Assembly: GCF_004368785.1 (NCBI RefSeq)
Contig: NZ_SODM01000002.1
Span: forward strand, 1 to 64,000
Length of the DNA: 64,000 nucleotides
Reading direction: 5' to 3'
From: Flavobacterium sp. 270
GTDB taxonomy: Bacteria > Bacteroidota > Bacteroidia > Flavobacteriales > Flavobacteriaceae
Both the position numbers and the translations under genes were made by a program. Every line of letters begins with the position of its first letter. Positions within the stretch are counted from its first letter, which is position 1. The notes below the pieces were generated by a model, which was not told the DNA's origin, ran no database searches, and worked only from the letters and a program-made list of their open reading frames with translations. Positions 37,216 through 46,507 of the stretch are shown here, one piece after another.

Positions 37216-37312
37216 AAAAAAAGATTCTGTTACAAAACTTAACTATTTAAATTCGAAAAACAGAATCGATTTTAAACTCAATTGATTATTTTTACGGACT
37301 AAATTTTTTTAT

Positions 37313-40156
37313 ATGTCAACTCAAAAACGTCTTTTTCTTCTCGATGCCTATGCATTAATTTTTCGCGGATATTATGCTTTTATCAAAAATCCGAGAATAA
37401 ACTCAAAAGGAATGGATACATCTGCAATTATGGGTTTTATGAACTCACTTTTGGATGTTATTAAAAGAGAAAAACCGGATCATTTAGCAGTTGCTTTTGA
37501 TAAAGGAGGAAGTCATGTACGTACAGAAATGTATGTAGAATATAAAGCCAATCGAGACGAAACTCCCGAAGCAATCAGAATTGCAGTTCCTTATATTCAA
37601 GAATTACTGCGCGCTATGCATATTCCTATTATAGAATCTAATGGTTGTGAAGCCGATGATTTAATTGGTACAATTGCAAAACAAGCCGAAAAACAAAACT
37701 ACAAAGTCTTTATGGTTACGCCTGATAAGGATTTTGCACAATTGGTTTCTGAAAATATTTTCATGTACAAACCTGCCCGTATGGGTAATGGAATTGAAAT
37801 TTGGGGAATTCCTGAGGTTCTAGCCAAATTTGAAATCGAAAGACCAGAACAGGTAATTGATTTTCTTGGAATGATGGGCGATGCTGTCGACAATATTCCG
37901 GGACTTCCTGGTGTTGGTGAAGTTACCGCTAAGAAATTTTTGAAAGAATTTGGAACAATGGAAAATCTTTTGGCCAATACGCATTTGCTAAAAGGAAAAA
38001 TGAAAGAAAACATTGAAGCTAATAAAGAAAAAGGTATTCTTTCTAAAAAACTAGCTACAATTATTATTGACTGCGATGTTACCTTTAATGAAGAAGATTA
38101 TGAGTTAACTCGTCCTGATATCGAAAAAACAGACGCTATTTTTCAGGAATTGGAATTTAGAAGAATGGCGGAACAATTTGATAATTTATTTAAAGTTGGT
38201 GGAACTGCCGAAACTGCGAGCGCACCAGCTGATGCCAAATTATATAAAAAACCACAACCAAAAAATGAAGATCAATTTGATCTTTTTGGTGGTGGAAATA
38301 CTGATGGAGAAAATACAGAGCAAGCAAGAACTTCATTTTACGAGACTTTAGAAACTACACCTCACTCCTACCAAGCAATTGAAGGTGATTTAGGAGTAAA
38401 ATTGCTTTTACAGAACCTGCAAAAACAAACTGCGGTATGTTTTGATACTGAAACGACAGGTTTGGATGCTTTGCATGCAGAATTGGTTGGAATTTCTTTC
38501 TCTTATGAAAAAGGAAAAGGCTTTTATGTTCCGTTTCCGGAAAGTCAGGAAGAAGCACAAGTTTTAATTGAAAAATTTGTTCCGTTTTTTGAAAATGAAA
38601 ACATTGAGAAAATTGGTCAGAATTTAAAATACGACTTGAAGATTTTATCGAAATACGGAGTTACTGTAAAAGGAAAACTTTTTGATACGATGATTGCGCA
38701 TTATTTGATTAATCCGGATATGCGTCATAATATGGATATTTTGGCTGAAACGTATTTAAAATATTCTCCAAAATCTATTGAAACTTTAATTGGCAAAAAA
38801 GGTAAAAATCAAATCTCAATGCGTGATGTTGCTCTTGAAGAAATCAAGGAATATGCTGCAGAAGATGCCGACATTACGTTACAATTAAAAGAAGTTTTTA
38901 CATCTGAATTAGACAATACCGAAACTAAAAAATTATTTGACGAAATCGAAATTCCGTTAGTAAGTGTTTTAGCCGATATGGAAACCGAGGGAATTCGTCT
39001 TGATGTAGAGTTTTTAAGCGCAATGTCTAAAGAAATGGATGTTGAAATTAAATCTTTGGAACAAAAAATTTACGAAACAGCTGGAGAAAAATTCAATCTG
39101 GCTTCACCAAAACAATTGGGAGATATTTTATTTGATAAAATGAAAATTGGTGGTGCCAAACAAAAGAAAACTAAAACCGGACAATACGCAACCGGTGAAG
39201 AAGTTTTGACTTATCTGGCAAATGACAACCCAATTGTAAAAGAAATTTTGGACTGGCGCCAAATGGTAAAATTACAGAGCACTTATATTTTGGCTTTGCC
39301 GGAACAAGTGGACAAAAAAACACTTAGAGTTCATACCGATTACATGCAAACCGTTGCCGCTACGGGACGTTTGAGTTCTAATAATCCGAACTTGCAGAAT
39401 ATTCCGATTCGTACTGAAAGAGGTCGCCAGATTCGTAAAGCTTTTGTGGCACGCGATGAAAACCACACTTTAATATCTGCCGATTACTCGCAAATTGAAT
39501 TAAGAATTATTGCTGCTTTGAGTGGCGAAGAAAATATGATAGCCGCTTTTCAAAACGGAGAAGATATTCACCGAGCAACTGCGTCAAAAGTTTTTGATGT
39601 TGCTTTAGAAGAAGTTTCACGCGAACAAAGAAGTAATGCGAAAACGGTAAACTTCGGAATTATATACGGTGTTTCTGCTTTTGGATTGAGCAGCCAGACT
39701 TCATTATCAAGAAGTGAAAGCGCCGCTTTAATTGAAGCTTATTATAAAACATACCCAAGATTAAGATCTTATATTAATGAGCAAATAGAATTTGCACGCG
39801 AAAAAGGATATGTACAGACTATTCTGGGTCGTCGCCGTTACTTAAAAGACATTAATTCTGCAAATGCAGTTGTAAGAAGTGCAGCAGAACGAAATGCAGT
39901 AAACGCACCAATTCAGGGAAGCGCTGCCGATGTGATTAAAATTGCCATGATTAACATTCATAAAAAATTAAAAGAAGAAAACTGGAAATCTAGAATGCTG
40001 CTACAGGTACATGATGAGCTTGTGTTTGATGTTCACAATGATGAACTCGAAAAAATTCAGCCAATGATTAAACACGAAATGGAAAATGCATTTTTAATGG
40101 CAGTTCCTTTGGAAGTGGAATTAGGATTGGGTAAAGATTGGCTGGAAGCACATTAA
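37313..40156 (+). CDS. polA: DNA polymerase I
   Basis: PolA fills gaps, removes Okazaki primers and acts in repair. The 947-residue protein has three domains. The 5'-3' exonuclease (about 1-300) carries DAYALIFRGYYAF, EADDLIGT, TPDKDFAQLV and GLPGVGEVTA. The 3'-5' exonuclease (about 340-520) keeps proofreading residues in FDTETTGLD and the YAAEDADIT motif. The polymerase domain has ADYSQIELRIIAA, RSNAKTVNFGIIYG and LQVHDELVF. Length is typical. Monocistronic, with a bidirectional terminator downstream. Confidence 0.97.
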   Translation: MSTQKRLFLLDAYALIFRGYYAFIKNPRINSKGMDTSAIMGFMNSLLDVIKREKPDHLAVAFDKGGSHVRTEMYVEYKANRDETPEAIRIAVPYIQELLRAMHIPIIESNGCEADDLIGTIAKQAEKQNYKVFMVTPDKDFAQLVSENIFMYKPARMGNGIEIWGIPEVLAKFEIERPEQVIDFLGMMGDAVDNIPGLPGVGEVTAKKFLKEFGTMENLLANTHLLKGKMKENIEANKEKGILSKKLATIIIDCDVTFNEEDYELTRPDIEKTDAIFQELEFRRMAEQFDNLFKVGGTAETASAPADAKLYKKPQPKNEDQFDLFGGGNTDGENTEQARTSFYETLETTPHSYQAIEGDLGVKLLLQNLQKQTAVCFDTETTGLDALHAELVGISFSYEKGKGFYVPFPESQEEAQVLIEKFVPFFENENIEKIGQNLKYDLKILSKYGVTVKGKLFDTMIAHYLINPDMRHNMDILAETYLKYSPKSIETLIGKKGKNQISMRDVALEEIKEYAAEDADITLQLKEVFTSELDNTETKKLFDEIEIPLVSVLADMETEGIRLDVEFLSAMSKEMDVEIKSLEQKIYETAGEKFNLASPKQLGDILFDKMKIGGAKQKKTKTGQYATGEEVLTYLANDNPIVKEILDWRQMVKLQSTYILALPEQVDKKTLRVHTDYMQTVAATGRLSSNNPNLQNIPIRTERGRQIRKAFVARDENHTLISADYSQIELRIIAALSGEENMIAAFQNGEDIHRATASKVFDVALEEVSREQRSNAKTVNFGIIYGVSAFGLSSQTSLSRSESAALIEAYYKTYPRLRSYINEQIEFAREKGYVQTILGRRRYLKDINSANAVVRSAAERNAVNAPIQGSAADVIKIAMINIHKKLKEENWKSRMLLQVHDELVFDVHNDELEKIQPMIKHEMENAFLMAVPLEVELGLGKDWLEAH

Positions 40157-40217
40157 TATTAATTTCAGATTTTAGATTGTTGACTTTAGATTTGAAAAAC
40201 ATCTAAAATTGAGACAT

Positions 40218-40256
40218 AAAAAAACCATCAGTTTCTGCTGATGGTTTTTCTTTTTT
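40218..40256. terminator. Bidirectional terminator between polA and the LacI-type gene
   Basis: AAAAACCATCAG-TTTCTG-CTGATGGTTTTT with T tracts on both exit sides. It serves the two convergent genes. Confidence 0.9.
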
Positions 40257-41280
40257 ATTTTTTTCGAGTTGATTCTCTTTCTTTCAATTTTGTTTTGATG
40301 ACAATCGTTTCGTAATTTGAAGTTTCTTCTTCCGATTCTTCTAATCTTTCGATTAATTTTTTGGCAGCAACTTCGCCAATCTCGATTCCGTGCTGACTTA
40401 CTGTTGTTAAACTTGGCGACAAACGTCTCGAAGCTAAAATTCCGTCAGCAAAACCTATTATCGAAATATCTTCTGGAACTCTGTATCCTTTTTTCAAACT
40501 AACTCTTAATGCAGCAACTGAGTCATTTTCATCCAAAGCAAAAATTCCGTCGATTTTATTATCAAAAAGAACATCCAATTTACTTTTCATTTCATCTTCA
40601 GAATCTGTTCTAATAATAATTTTTTCGTTTACCGGAATATTATTATCTTTTAATGCTTTTAGATATCCATCTGCTCTCAATTTACCCACACTTAAATTAT
40701 CTACAGAAGAAATAAGGGCAATATTTTTACATCCTAAATCAATTAAATGCTGTGTAGAATTTAAAGCCGAATCAAAATCGTCAACTACAACTTTATCGCA
40801 TTCTACTTCATCAGCAATTCTGTCAAACATTACTATAGGAGTTCCATCATTTATAATAGCCGAAAAATGATTGTAATCCTGAAGTTTTTGCGCTTCCTGA
40901 GAAACAGATAAAATGAAACCGTCTATTGTTCCATTACTCAACATTTCAAGCGTGTGTACTTCTTTTTCTAAAGATTCATTAGAAATACACGTAATTACAT
41001 TATAACCTTTTTTATCGGCAACTTTTTCAATACCGCTAAAAACCTTTGCAAAAAAGGAGTTTAATATATTAGGTATAATTACTCCGATCGTTTTGGTTTT
41101 ACGATTCTTCAAATTCAAACCAATAACATTCGGTTTATAATTTTTGAGTTTGGCATACTCTTTAATCTTCACCTTTGTTTGTTCGCTGATTTCAGGGCTG
41201 TCATTTAACGCTTTAGAAACTGTCGACACAGAAACACCAAGTTCTTTCGCTATTTGTTTTAGAGTTGCTTTAGCTTTCAT
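40255..41280 (-). CDS. LacI-family transcriptional regulator
   Basis: The 341-residue protein starts with the LacI helix-turn-helix and hinge (LKQIAKELGVSVSTVSKALNDSPEIS, about 5-60). A periplasmic-binding-protein-like effector domain follows with IGVIIPNILNSFFAKVFSGIE and IDGIFALDENDSVAALRV. It probably represses or activates a sugar-use gene; no such gene is adjacent, the divergent neighbours being ferritin-like proteins. A promoter is predicted at 41306-41334. Confidence 0.94.
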   Translation of the reverse strand: MKAKATLKQIAKELGVSVSTVSKALNDSPEISEQTKVKIKEYAKLKNYKPNVIGLNLKNRKTKTIGVIIPNILNSFFAKVFSGIEKVADKKGYNVITCISNESLEKEVHTLEMLSNGTIDGFILSVSQEAQKLQDYNHFSAIINDGTPIVMFDRIADEVECDKVVVDDFDSALNSTQHLIDLGCKNIALISSVDNLSVGKLRADGYLKALKDNNIPVNEKIIIRTDSEDEMKSKLDVLFDNKIDGIFALDENDSVAALRVSLKKGYRVPEDISIIGFADGILASRRLSPSLTTVSQHGIEIGEVAAKKLIERLEESEEETSNYETIVIKTKLKERESTRKK

Positions 41281-41770
41281 CCAATTGAATTTTATGTAAT
41301 TAATACAAATATAATAGAATTACTGAAATTACAACAAAAACTACTGAAAAGCAGTGCTAAAATTGAGAATCATTTTACTTAGAAAACAAGTTTTTAAAAA
41401 AGAATCATTTGATATTTAAATTAGAAAAGAATCTTTATTATTAAGTAATAACTTACTTAATAGCTGTAAATATGTTAAAAAAAGATTACACTGATAAAAA
41501 AAATTATGAAAAAATTATTATTTCCGTTTTTTAAATAATAAGTAATTACAAGTGTTTTTTATTAAGAATTAACAAATAAATACATCTAAAACGCAACAAA
41601 ACTAAGTTTTTTAATAATTATGTTAAAGAATTTTATTACAATTTTTAACGTATCTTTAATATAAATGATGCTAAAAAAAGAAAAAAGCAAAATAATTCAA
41701 AAACCGCATCTCCAAAAATTTCGTTAATAAGTTAAGACCAATGTTATTAACCTTATAAAAATCTATTATT
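41281..41770. other. 490-bp AT-rich divergent intergenic region with small palindromes
   Basis: No gene is visible. Between the LacI-type gene and the ferritin-like gene lie two inverted repeats. ATTAAGTAA-N4-TTACTTAAT is at 41440-41461, and GTTAATAA-N13-TTATTAAC is at 41723-41751, ending 19 bp before the ferritin-like start. Either could be an operator. Confidence 0.5.
41306..41334 (-). promoter_or_regulatory. Promoter of the LacI-type regulator
   Basis: Minus strand TTG, 18 bp, TATATTTG. A short palindrome TGTAATTAATACA (41295-41307) overlaps the start-site region and could be an autoregulatory operator. Confidence 0.6.
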
Positions 41771-42517
41771 ATGAAAAACGAAGTTAAAATTCATGAAGTT
41801 GATCCTTCATTGAATAGCAGAAGGAGCTTTCTTAAGCTCAGTGGATTAACATTAGTGACCACCGGTTTGGTCTTGGCTGGTTGCAGCAACAATGATGATG
41901 ATAATGATATGGAGGATACTTCTCTGCCTGGAGTTAGAAATGGTGTGTTTGATTTAGGCTCCGGTGATTTTGGAGTACTGACTTACGCTTATGCTTTAGA
42001 GCAGTTAGAAGCAGACTTTTATACTAAGGTAGTAAATGGCAGTATGTTTAATTCTGCATTCAGTTCTTTAGAACGAGAAGTCTTAACCGATTTATACCAT
42101 CACGAAGTAGTACATAGAGATTTTTTTAAAGCAGCATTGACCGGAGCACTTCCTGATCCTAGTTCACAATTACTGCCTACTTTGGCTTTTAATTATGGTT
42201 CTTTAAATTTTAATAGTCGTAACGAGGTATTAGCAACTGCAAAAGCACTTGAAGATACAGGAGTTGCAGCTTATAATGGCGCGGGAAGATTAATTAAAAG
42301 TCCTGATTATTTATTATTAGCCGGAAAAATTGTTTCTGTAGAAGCAAGACATGCTTCTGCAATACGTAGTTTGATTAATCCAAATTCTAAAGATTTTGCT
42401 GGTGACGATATTGTAAGCGATTCAACCGGGTTGGATGTAGCTAAAGATCCTTCAAAAATTTTACCAGTTGCGGGAGGATTTATTACAACAAAATTTACCG
42501 CTAAATATCTACCTTAA
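41771..42517 (+). CDS. Tat-exported ferritin-like lipoprotein
   Basis: The 248-residue protein has a twin-arginine motif (SRRSFLKLSGL, about 17-27) and a lipobox (VLAGC, Cys about 38). A four-helix ferritin-like domain follows with the diiron ligand pattern Glu (LEQLEADFY), ExxH (EVVHRDFF), Glu (ALEDTGVAAY), ExxH (VEARHAS). It should bind a dinuclear metal site in the periplasm; substrate and reaction are unknown. It is followed 27 bp later by a paralogue. Confidence 0.85.
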   Translation: MKNEVKIHEVDPSLNSRRSFLKLSGLTLVTTGLVLAGCSNNDDDNDMEDTSLPGVRNGVFDLGSGDFGVLTYAYALEQLEADFYTKVVNGSMFNSAFSSLEREVLTDLYHHEVVHRDFFKAALTGALPDPSSQLLPTLAFNYGSLNFNSRNEVLATAKALEDTGVAAYNGAGRLIKSPDYLLLAGKIVSVEARHASAIRSLINPNSKDFAGDDIVSDSTGLDVAKDPSKILPVAGGFITTKFTAKYLP

Positions 42518-42544
42518 TACTAACCAGCTTAATACTTAGAAATT

Positions 42545-43357
42545 ATGAATATTTTAAAATTAATAGAATCCTTCACTGATGATAATTTAATGAAAAGCAC
42601 GGGTTCTCGCAGAGACAGTTTTTCACAGTTTGGAAATATCGGAAAAAATCTGGCGCTAGCATCAATTCCATTCGGATTATCAGCTCTTGCCAATAAAGCA
42701 ATGGCAAAAGATATTACTGCAACTCCTGCAACTCCTATTGGAGCTTTGCAATTTGCATTGACCTTAGAATATCTTGAAAACGAATTTTACGCTATGGCAT
42801 TAGATTCCGGAGTAATTCCGGCTTCTGAAAATGGCGGACGCGATTTAAAAGTTTTTCAGCAGATCGCTGCGCACGAATCAGATCACGTAAAATTTTTAAT
42901 TGCAGGATTAGGCGGTACAGCAAGTGCCAATTTTGTCCCAAAACCTACTTTTGACTTTACTGTTGGTGGTGCATTTAATCCTTTTGGAGATTACCCAACA
43001 TTTTTAGCATTAGCACAAGCTTTTGAAGATACAGGTGTTAGAGCATATAAAGGTCAGGCAGCAAACTTAATTACTACACCTGATTTATTAACTGCTGCAT
43101 TGCAGATACATTCTGTAGAAGCACGTCATGCCTCTGAGGTACGAAGACTTCGCGGTTTAAAAGGATGGATTTCTAATGCCGAAAGAGGTGCAGGAATGCC
43201 TCCTGCAACACAAGCCGTTTATGATGGCGAGGGAGTAACTATGCAGGCAGGATTTAATACTGCATCTGCATTTGGAGCTGCCGCTGGATCAGAAGCTTAC
43301 GATGAGCCTCTGACTACGCAACAAGTAGTTGACATTGCAAATATATTTATTGTTTAA
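42545..43357 (+). CDS. Ferritin-like domain protein, paralogue of the preceding gene
   Basis: The 270-residue protein has a Tat-like GSRRDSFSQFG segment (about 21-31) and a hydrophobic stretch ending AMAKD, but no lipobox. The ferritin-like ligands are kept: Glu (LEYLENEFY), ExxH (HESDHVKFL), Glu (FEDTGVRAY) and ExxH (VEARHASEV). Probably cotranscribed with the lipoprotein paralogue; the two may form a heteromer (inference). Confidence 0.85.
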   Translation: MNILKLIESFTDDNLMKSTGSRRDSFSQFGNIGKNLALASIPFGLSALANKAMAKDITATPATPIGALQFALTLEYLENEFYAMALDSGVIPASENGGRDLKVFQQIAAHESDHVKFLIAGLGGTASANFVPKPTFDFTVGGAFNPFGDYPTFLALAQAFEDTGVRAYKGQAANLITTPDLLTAALQIHSVEARHASEVRRLRGLKGWISNAERGAGMPPATQAVYDGEGVTMQAGFNTASAFGAAAGSEAYDEPLTTQQVVDIANIFIV

Positions 43358-43377
43358 CAAAACAATTCTAAATATTG

Positions 43378-43414
43378 AACCGCCTTCACTTTATTGTGAA
43401 GGCGGTTTTTTTTT
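43378..43414 (+). terminator. Terminator after the ferritin-like pair
   Basis: A perfect 12-bp stem AACCGCCTTCAC/GTGAAGGCGGTT with a 6-nt loop and T tract. Confidence 0.92.
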
Positions 43415-43475
43415 ATTGTTTTAAATTAAAAACATAACCCCTGATTTTCAGCATATAAAATATTCTTTTAAGGTA

Positions 43476-43506
43476 TTTGGTTTTAAAATAATTAATTGTA
43501 CTTTTG
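43476..43506 (+). promoter_or_regulatory. Promoter of rplM-rpsI
   Basis: TTTG, 19 bp, TACTTTTG, an exact consensus match. The leader to rplM would be about 40 nt. Confidence 0.7.
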
Positions 43507-43549
43507 CATCCCCTTTATTGGGGATGGAATGTTTAATTAAAATAATATT

Positions 43550-44005
43550 ATGGACGCATTAAGCTACAAGACAGTTTCAGCTAGCAAAGCCACAGTAACT
43601 AAAGAGTGGATTGTTGTTGACGCTGAAGGTCATAACTTAGGACGTCTTGCTTCAAAGGTTGCAATGATCTTAAGAGGTAAGTACAAGCCAAGTTACACAC
43701 CGCACGTTGACTGTGGAGATAACGTAATTGTTATCAACTCAGAAAAAATTAACCTTACAGGTACAAAGATGAATGACAAAATTTACATGCGTCATACAGG
43801 TTACCCAGGAGGACAAAGAACTTTAACTGCTAAAGTATTGCAATCTAAAAACCCTGCATTATTAGTAGAAAAAGCTGTAAAAGGAATGTTACCTAAAAAC
43901 AAATTAGGAGCAGAACTTTTTAGAAATCTAAATGTTGTTGTAGGATCTGAGCACAAACAAGCAGCTCAAAAACCTAGAACTGTTAACCTTAACGATCTTA
44001 AGTAA
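43550..44005 (+). CDS. rplM: 50S ribosomal protein L13
   Basis: The 151-residue protein has the L13 features WIVVDAEGHNLGRLASKVAMILRGKYKPSYTPHVDCGD, KMNDKIYMRHTGYPGG and AVKGMLPKNKLGAELFRNLNV. Its stop codon shares one base with the rpsI start (TAATG), so the two genes are translationally coupled in the usual L13-S9 operon. Confidence 0.97.
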   Translation: MDALSYKTVSASKATVTKEWIVVDAEGHNLGRLASKVAMILRGKYKPSYTPHVDCGDNVIVINSEKINLTGTKMNDKIYMRHTGYPGGQRTLTAKVLQSKNPALLVEKAVKGMLPKNKLGAELFRNLNVVVGSEHKQAAQKPRTVNLNDLK

Positions 44006-44391
44006 TGGGAGTTATTCACAAAATCGGTAGAAGAAAAACCGCTGTTGCACGTGTATATGTTTCTGAAGGAACAGGAAAAATCACTGTAAACAAAAAAGAA
44101 TTCGCAACTTACTTTCCAACTGCAACTTTACAATACAAAGTTTTACAACCAATGTCTATGACAGAAAATGTAAACAACTTTGATGTAAAAGTAAACGTTT
44201 ACGGAGGTGGTTCAACTGGTCAGGCAGAAGCTGTAAGAATGGCATTAGCTCGTGCAATGTGCGAAGTAAATGTTGAAAACAGAGGAATCCTTAAACCAGA
44301 AGGTTTATTAACAAGAGATCCAAGAATGGTTGAACGTAAGAAATTCGGTCAGAAGAAAGCTCGTAAGAGATTCCAATTCTCTAAACGTTAA
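44005..44391 (+). CDS. rpsI: 30S ribosomal protein S9
   Basis: The 128-residue protein has GRRKTAVARVYV, GGGSTGQAEAVRMALARAM and the C-terminal basic tail DPRMVERKKFGQKKARKRFQFSKR that reaches the P-site tRNA. Coupled to rplM by a one-base overlap. Confidence 0.97.
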   Translation: MGVIHKIGRRKTAVARVYVSEGTGKITVNKKEFATYFPTATLQYKVLQPMSMTENVNNFDVKVNVYGGGSTGQAEAVRMALARAMCEVNVENRGILKPEGLLTRDPRMVERKKFGQKKARKRFQFSKR

Positions 44392-44468
44392 TATTACCTA
44401 TCTTGTTCAGATGGGACAAGACATACTCAATTATTTATTGAAATTAAAAAACACAGTTATTGTTGCTC

Positions 44469-44541
44469 TCCTACCGAGGTAGGAAATAGTTTAGCATCTA
44501 AATGTATAAAGCCTGGGAAACCGCCATTTATACATTGCTAA
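44469..44541 (+). promoter_or_regulatory. Structured RNA leader of rpsB-tsf (candidate S2 autoregulatory element)
   Basis: Two hairpins precede rpsB. The first is TCCTAC-CGAG-GTAGGA (44469-44484). The second is a longer element in which TTAGCA (44491-44496) pairs with TGCTAA (44536-44541) and TGTATAAA (44503-44510) pairs with TTTATACA (44527-44534), enclosing a GC-rich loop with GGGAAACC. Ribosomal protein S2 represses rpsB-tsf through its leader in enterobacteria; a similar role here is inference. Confidence 0.55.
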
Positions 44542-44567
44542 TCAACAGAACGTAAACTAGTACAAAA

Positions 44568-45335
44568 ATGGCAAACAAAATAGAAGTTAAAGACTTACTA
44601 GAAGCAGGTGTTCACTTCGGACACATGACTAGAAAATGGGATCCAAACATGGCTCCTTACATTTATATGGAGCGTAATGGTATTCACATTATCAATCTAT
44701 ATAAAACAGCAGCTAAAATTGAAGAAGCTAACGAAGCTTTGAAAAAAATCGCTGCATCAGGTAGAAAAATTTTATTCGTAGCTACCAAAAAACAAGCTAA
44801 AGACATCGTTGCTGATAAAGCAAAAGCTGCAAACATGCCTTACATCACTGAAAGATGGCCTGGTGGAATGCTAACTAACTTCGTAACTATCAGAAAGGCA
44901 GTAAAAAAAATGTCTTCTATTGATAAAATGAAGAAAGATGGTACTTTCATGACTCTTTCTAAAAAAGAGCGTTTACAAGTTGATCGTCTTCGTGCTAAAT
45001 TAGAAAAAAACTTAGGTTCAATTGCTGATATGTCTAGACTACCTGCAGCATTGTTCGTAGTAGATATCAAAGCTGAACATATCGCAATAAAAGAAGCACA
45101 AAAATTAAACATTCCAGTTTTCGCAATGGTTGATACGAATTCTGACCCAAGAGAGGTTGATTACGTTATTCCTGCAAATGATGATGCTTCTAAATCAATT
45201 GACAAAATTTTATCTTTAGTAACTGCTGCTGTAATCGAAGGTCTTTCTGACAGAGGTTCTGAAAAAGAAACTGAAGTTGCTGCCGAAGAAGCTCCTGCTG
45301 TTGAAGCTGAAGCTGCTCCTGCTACTGAAGAATAA
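44568..45335 (+). CDS. rpsB: 30S ribosomal protein S2
   Basis: The 255-residue protein contains LLEAGVHFGHMTRKWDPNM, FVATKKQAKDIV, ERWPGGMLTNF and NIPVFAMVDTNSDPREVDYVIPANDDA, all S2 signatures. An Ala/Glu-rich tail of about 25 residues extends the C-terminus. Followed by tsf, the conserved order. Confidence 0.97.
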   Translation: MANKIEVKDLLEAGVHFGHMTRKWDPNMAPYIYMERNGIHIINLYKTAAKIEEANEALKKIAASGRKILFVATKKQAKDIVADKAKAANMPYITERWPGGMLTNFVTIRKAVKKMSSIDKMKKDGTFMTLSKKERLQVDRLRAKLEKNLGSIADMSRLPAALFVVDIKAEHIAIKEAQKLNIPVFAMVDTNSDPREVDYVIPANDDASKSIDKILSLVTAAVIEGLSDRGSEKETEVAAEEAPAVEAEAAPATEE

Positions 45336-45345
45336 ATCAAACTTT

Positions 45346-45442
45346 AAATTCCAATTTTAAATTCCAAAATCCAAAATAAAATTAAAAACATTATGTTGAT
45401 AATTTAATAAAATTGGAATTTGGGATTTAAAAATTGGAATTT
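45346..45442. repeat. GGAATTT-family inverted repeat between rpsB and tsf
   Basis: AAATTCCAATTTT (45346-45358) pairs with AAAATTGGAATTT (45430-45442), with further imperfect ATTCC/GGAAT pairing inside. It fills nearly all of the 136-bp gap. Confidence 0.65.
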
Positions 45443-45471
45443 TTACTTTTAACATTAAAATTCAAAATATT

Positions 45472-46434
45472 ATGGCAACAATTACTGCTGCAGACGTAAA
45501 TAAATTAAGACAAACTACAGGTGCCGGAATGATGGACTGTAAAAAAGCTTTAGTTGAAGCTGATGGAGATTTCGATAAAGCTATACAAGTCCTTAGAGAA
45601 AAAGGACAAAAAGTTGCTGCTAACCGTTCTGACCGTGAGTCTTCTGAAGGAGCTGCTGTTTCTTTTATCAATGCAGACAATACTAAAGGAGCTATCATTA
45701 CTTTAAACTGTGAAACTGATTTCGTAGGGAAAAATGAAGCTTTCGTATCTTTAGCTAAAGCTTTAGTTGAAAAAGCAATCAATTTCTCTTCTAAAGAAGA
45801 ATTTTTAGCTTCAGATTTCAACGGAATTACTGTTGCTGAAAAATTAATCGAGCAAACTGGTGTAATCGGTGAAAAAATCGAAATCGGTGGTTTCGAAATT
45901 TTAGAAGGAGCTTTCGTTGGATCTTACGTTCACGTTAACAAAATTGCTGCTTTAACAGCTATTTCTGCAAAAGTTGACAACGCTGAGACTTTAACAAAAG
46001 ACATCTCTATGCAAGTTGCTTCTATGGGAGCTGATACATTATCTTACAAAGATTTTGATCCTGCTTTTGTTGAATCTGAACTTGCTGCTCGTATTGCTGT
46101 AATCGAAAAAGATAATGAAGAAGCTAAACGTTTAGGAAAAACTTTAAAAAATGTTCCTAAATATATTTCTTTCTCTCAATTAACTCCAGAAGTTATCAAA
46201 CAAGCTGAAGAAGATGCTAAAGCTGAATTAAAAGCTGAAGGTAAACCAGAACAAATCTGGGATAAAATTATTCCTGGAAAAGTACAGCGTTTCATCTCTG
46301 ACAATACTACATTAGATCAAGAGAAAGCTTTATTAGACCAAAACTTCATCAAAGATGACAGTAAAAAAGTTAGTGATTACGTTAAAGGATTCAACGTTGA
46401 AATTACAGGTTTCAAAAGAGTTACTTTAGGTTAA
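45472..46434 (+). CDS. tsf: Translation elongation factor Ts
   Basis: EF-Ts is the nucleotide exchange factor for EF-Tu. The 320-residue protein has the N-terminal UBA-like part (VNKLRQTTGAGMMDCKKALVEADGD), the ETDFVGKNEAF block that contacts EF-Tu, and the dimerisation region. It ends a likely rpsB-tsf operon with a strong terminator. Confidence 0.97.
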   Translation: MATITAADVNKLRQTTGAGMMDCKKALVEADGDFDKAIQVLREKGQKVAANRSDRESSEGAAVSFINADNTKGAIITLNCETDFVGKNEAFVSLAKALVEKAINFSSKEEFLASDFNGITVAEKLIEQTGVIGEKIEIGGFEILEGAFVGSYVHVNKIAALTAISAKVDNAETLTKDISMQVASMGADTLSYKDFDPAFVESELAARIAVIEKDNEEAKRLGKTLKNVPKYISFSQLTPEVIKQAEEDAKAELKAEGKPEQIWDKIIPGKVQRFISDNTTLDQEKALLDQNFIKDDSKKVSDYVKGFNVEITGFKRVTLG

Positions 46435-46453
46435 TATATTATTTTTTCAATAC

Positions 46454-46489
46454 AAAAAAGCCCGAATAATTATTTATTCGGGCTTTTTT
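46454..46489. terminator. Bidirectional terminator between tsf and the M3 peptidase
   Basis: A 16-bp perfect stem with core GCCCGAATAA/TTATTCGGGC, a 4-nt loop, and A/T tracts at both ends. Confidence 0.92.
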
Positions 46490-46507
46490 ATTTCAGCTTT
46501 TTTCTAA

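Noticed and set aside
37699..38013. 104-codon minus-strand ORF inside polA
   Set aside because: Antisense to the conserved 5' exonuclease region of DNA polymerase I.
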